From Methanobacteriota archaeon (lineage in GTDB: Archaea; Hydrothermarchaeota; Hydrothermarchaeia; Hydrothermarchaeales; SZUA-236), in the NCBI GenBank assembly GCA_003695745.1, contig RFHW01000039.1, positions 1 through 6,699 of the forward strand: 6,699 nt of DNA. The letters are read 5' to 3'. Made by a program: the position numbers and the translations under genes. Shown here in pieces: positions 5,668 through 6,699 of this stretch (within the stretch, counting starts at the first letter, position 1; every line of letters starts with the position of its first letter). The notes under the pieces were generated by a model. It was given only the letters and a program-made list of their open reading frames with translations, was not told the DNA's origin and searched no databases.

Positions 5668-6354
5668 ATGCACATAGCCGAAGGCTTCCTGCCGGGACCA
5701 TGGTGGTATCTCTGGTTCCTCTTCACCATACCGGTCGTTGCCTACGGCCTCGCAAGGATCAGGAGGACCATCGAGGAGGACCCGTCGAAAAAAACCCTGC
5801 TCGCCATGGCAGGGGCCTTCATATTCGTGCTCTCCTCGCTCAAGCTCCCCAGCGTGGCAGGCTCCAGCAGCCACCCCACAGGCACAGGTCTTTCAGCCAT
5901 CCTCTTCGGGCCGTCGGTGACGTCGGTGCTCTCCATCATCGTGCTCATCTATCAGGCGCTGCTCCTCGCCCACGGCGGCCTCACCACATTGGGGGCGAAC
6001 ACAGCAAGCATGGGCATCATCGGACCGCTGGTGGGCTGGCTCACATGGAAGGCGGCTGAAAAGACACCCCTCGGCACAGACCTCTCCGTCTTTCTTGCGG
6101 CCGCAGCAGCCGACCTCTCCACCTACATGGTCACATCCCTTCAGCTTGCCCTGGCCTTCCCTGCAAAAACGGGCGGGGTGCTGGCGAGCTTCAAGGCCTT
6201 CATGGCAGTCTTTGCCCTGACACAGGTCCCCCTTGCGCTGGCGGAGGGGCTGCTCACCCTCTATGTGATGCGCACCCTCTTCAAGCTGGGAACAGGGCTT
6301 CCGGAGCACCTGAAACATCTGCAAAGATCTGCCGCGGCAGGTGAGGCCCTTTGA
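5668..6354 (+). CDS. cbiM: CbiM, cobalt ECF transporter substrate-binding membrane subunit
   Basis: CbiM is the membrane S-component of the energy-coupling-factor cobalt importer and binds the metal at its N-terminus. The 228 aa include the hallmark MHIAEGFLPG (1-10). Met1 and His2 are metal ligands in the family, which fixes the start at ATG 5668 rather than an in-frame ATG at 5644. Also present are SSLKLPSVAGSSSHPTGTGL (56-75, His69 as the further ligand) and LIYQALLLAHGGLTTLGANT (93-112), ASMGIIGP (113-120). Hydrophobic segments lie near 12-27, 45-60, 83-101, 113-127, 139-165 and 176-201. CbiM and the nickel paralogue NikM share these motifs; the separate cbiN downstream favours cobalt. 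A TATA box 27.5 bases upstream and no leader suggest leaderless translation. Its TGA overlaps the cbiN start. Confidence 0.96.
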   Translation: MHIAEGFLPGPWWYLWFLFTIPVVAYGLARIRRTIEEDPSKKTLLAMAGAFIFVLSSLKLPSVAGSSSHPTGTGLSAILFGPSVTSVLSIIVLIYQALLLAHGGLTTLGANTASMGIIGPLVGWLTWKAAEKTPLGTDLSVFLAAAAADLSTYMVTSLQLALAFPAKTGGVLASFKAFMAVFALTQVPLALAEGLLTLYVMRTLFKLGTGLPEHLKHLQRSAAAGEAL

Positions 6355-6662
6355 AGAAAGAGACGGCCCTCCTTGTGCTTGGAGCCATCGCCCTCTCGGC
6401 GTTCCTCAGCCTCACCGCGAAGACAGGGACCGACGACAGGGCAGTGAATCTAATCGGTGACATTACAGAAGGAGGCTATACTCCCTGGGCAGAACATATC
6501 TGGGCGCCGCCTGAGAGCTGGATGGAAACCCTCCTCTTCTCCCTTCAGGCTGCAATAGGAGCTTTTGTGTTCGGATACACACTCCATCAGATAAAAGGGC
6601 ACGACAAGAGGGAGGATAACAGGAGGAAGGGGTGCTGCAATGAGCCTCCATCAAACCCTTGA
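6351..6662 (+). CDS. cbiN: CbiN, small membrane subunit of the cobalt ECF transporter
   Basis: CbiN partners with CbiM and is needed for cobalt loading. The 103 aa show the family topology: a first helix near 6-22 (ALLVLGAIALSAFLSL), an extracytoplasmic loop with TDDRAVNLIG and YTPWAEHIWAPPESWMETLL (43-62), and a second helix near 61-79 (LFSLQAAIGAFVFGYTLHQI). The conserved 'Y.PW.e.iW.PPs.e.EsLLF.LQAAiGa' block is clear. The start is TTG 6351, overlapping the cbiM stop TGA by four bases, with AGGTGA (6339-6344) six bases upstream, so translation is coupled. The C-terminal ~20 residues after the second helix (GHDKREDNRRKGCCNEPPSN) are hydrophilic with a Cys pair and are partly encoded in the overlap with cbiQ. 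Confidence 0.94.
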   Translation: MKKETALLVLGAIALSAFLSLTAKTGTDDRAVNLIGDITEGGYTPWAEHIWAPPESWMETLLFSLQAAIGAFVFGYTLHQIKGHDKREDNRRKGCCNEPPSNP

Positions 6663-6699
6663 AACATACATATACAGAAGCGCCCTGCGGCGGGCGGAC
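6640..6699 (+). CDS. cbiQ: CbiQ N-terminus, cobalt ECF transporter T-component (partial, cut by window end)
   Basis: ATG 6640 opens a frame with no stop to the window edge: MSLHQTLETYIYRSALRRAD, 20 residues. CbiQ proteins begin with a short stretch ending in 'ey.yrsrLr.idPr', and this fits in sequence and gene order (cbiM-cbiN-cbiQ). CbiQ is the membrane coupling subunit linking CbiM/CbiN to the ATPase CbiO, which should follow. GGTG (6631-6634) lies five bases before the start. The start sits 23 bases inside cbiN in another frame. Few residues are visible, but context makes the call fairly safe. Confidence 0.8.
   Translation, partial: MSLHQTLETYIYRSALRRAD

Overview
The window looks chromosomal and archaeal, most likely from a methanogen-like euryarchaeon. 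The evidence is an archaeal-type riboflavin synthase (RibC), a stand-alone PurE, the short archaeal form of ThiC, the CbiM-CbiN-CbiQ cobalt importer, and TATA-box promoters placed so close to start codons that transcripts should be leaderless or nearly so. I cannot name the species with confidence.

Left edge (1-922): a visibly more AT-rich stretch than the rest. It carries one intact small gene of unknown function on the minus strand (63-359). After that comes about 560 bases without an intact gene, where the plus strand shows broken coding sequence. The clearest relic resembles a RelE/ParE-type toxin (544-769), preceded by possible antitoxin debris and followed by an unrecognised fragment running up to ribC.

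Middle (923-3836): ribC (minus) diverges from a plus-strand operon encoding a class I aminotransferase (aspC-like), purE and a membrane-anchored protein that looks like a RecA/KaiC-type fold without a P-loop. The two divergent units appear to share one palindromic TATA box, exactly equidistant from the two start codons.

Right (3843-6699): thiC and an upstream ArsR-type winged-helix regulator form a minus-strand operon. It diverges from cbiM-cbiN-cbiQ (cobalt uptake, cut by the window edge). The divergent intergenic region holds a 14-bp palindrome that includes the TATA box and is a natural operator candidate. The regulator's C-terminal half resembles the beta-grasp domain seen at the C terminus of transcobalamin-like proteins (DUF4430-like). 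A regulator with this domain beside a cobalt importer suggests a cobalt- or cobamide-responsive switch.

Metabolic theme: PurE and ThiC both consume aminoimidazole ribotide (AIR). PurE sends it to purines. ThiC sends it to the thiamin pyrimidine or, if this copy is a BzaF-like paralogue, to the 5-hydroxybenzimidazole lower ligand of cobamides. The aspartate aminotransferase can supply the aspartate used one step after PurE. RibC makes the flavin end product of a GTP-derived pathway. Functional links between these genes are inference from proximity.
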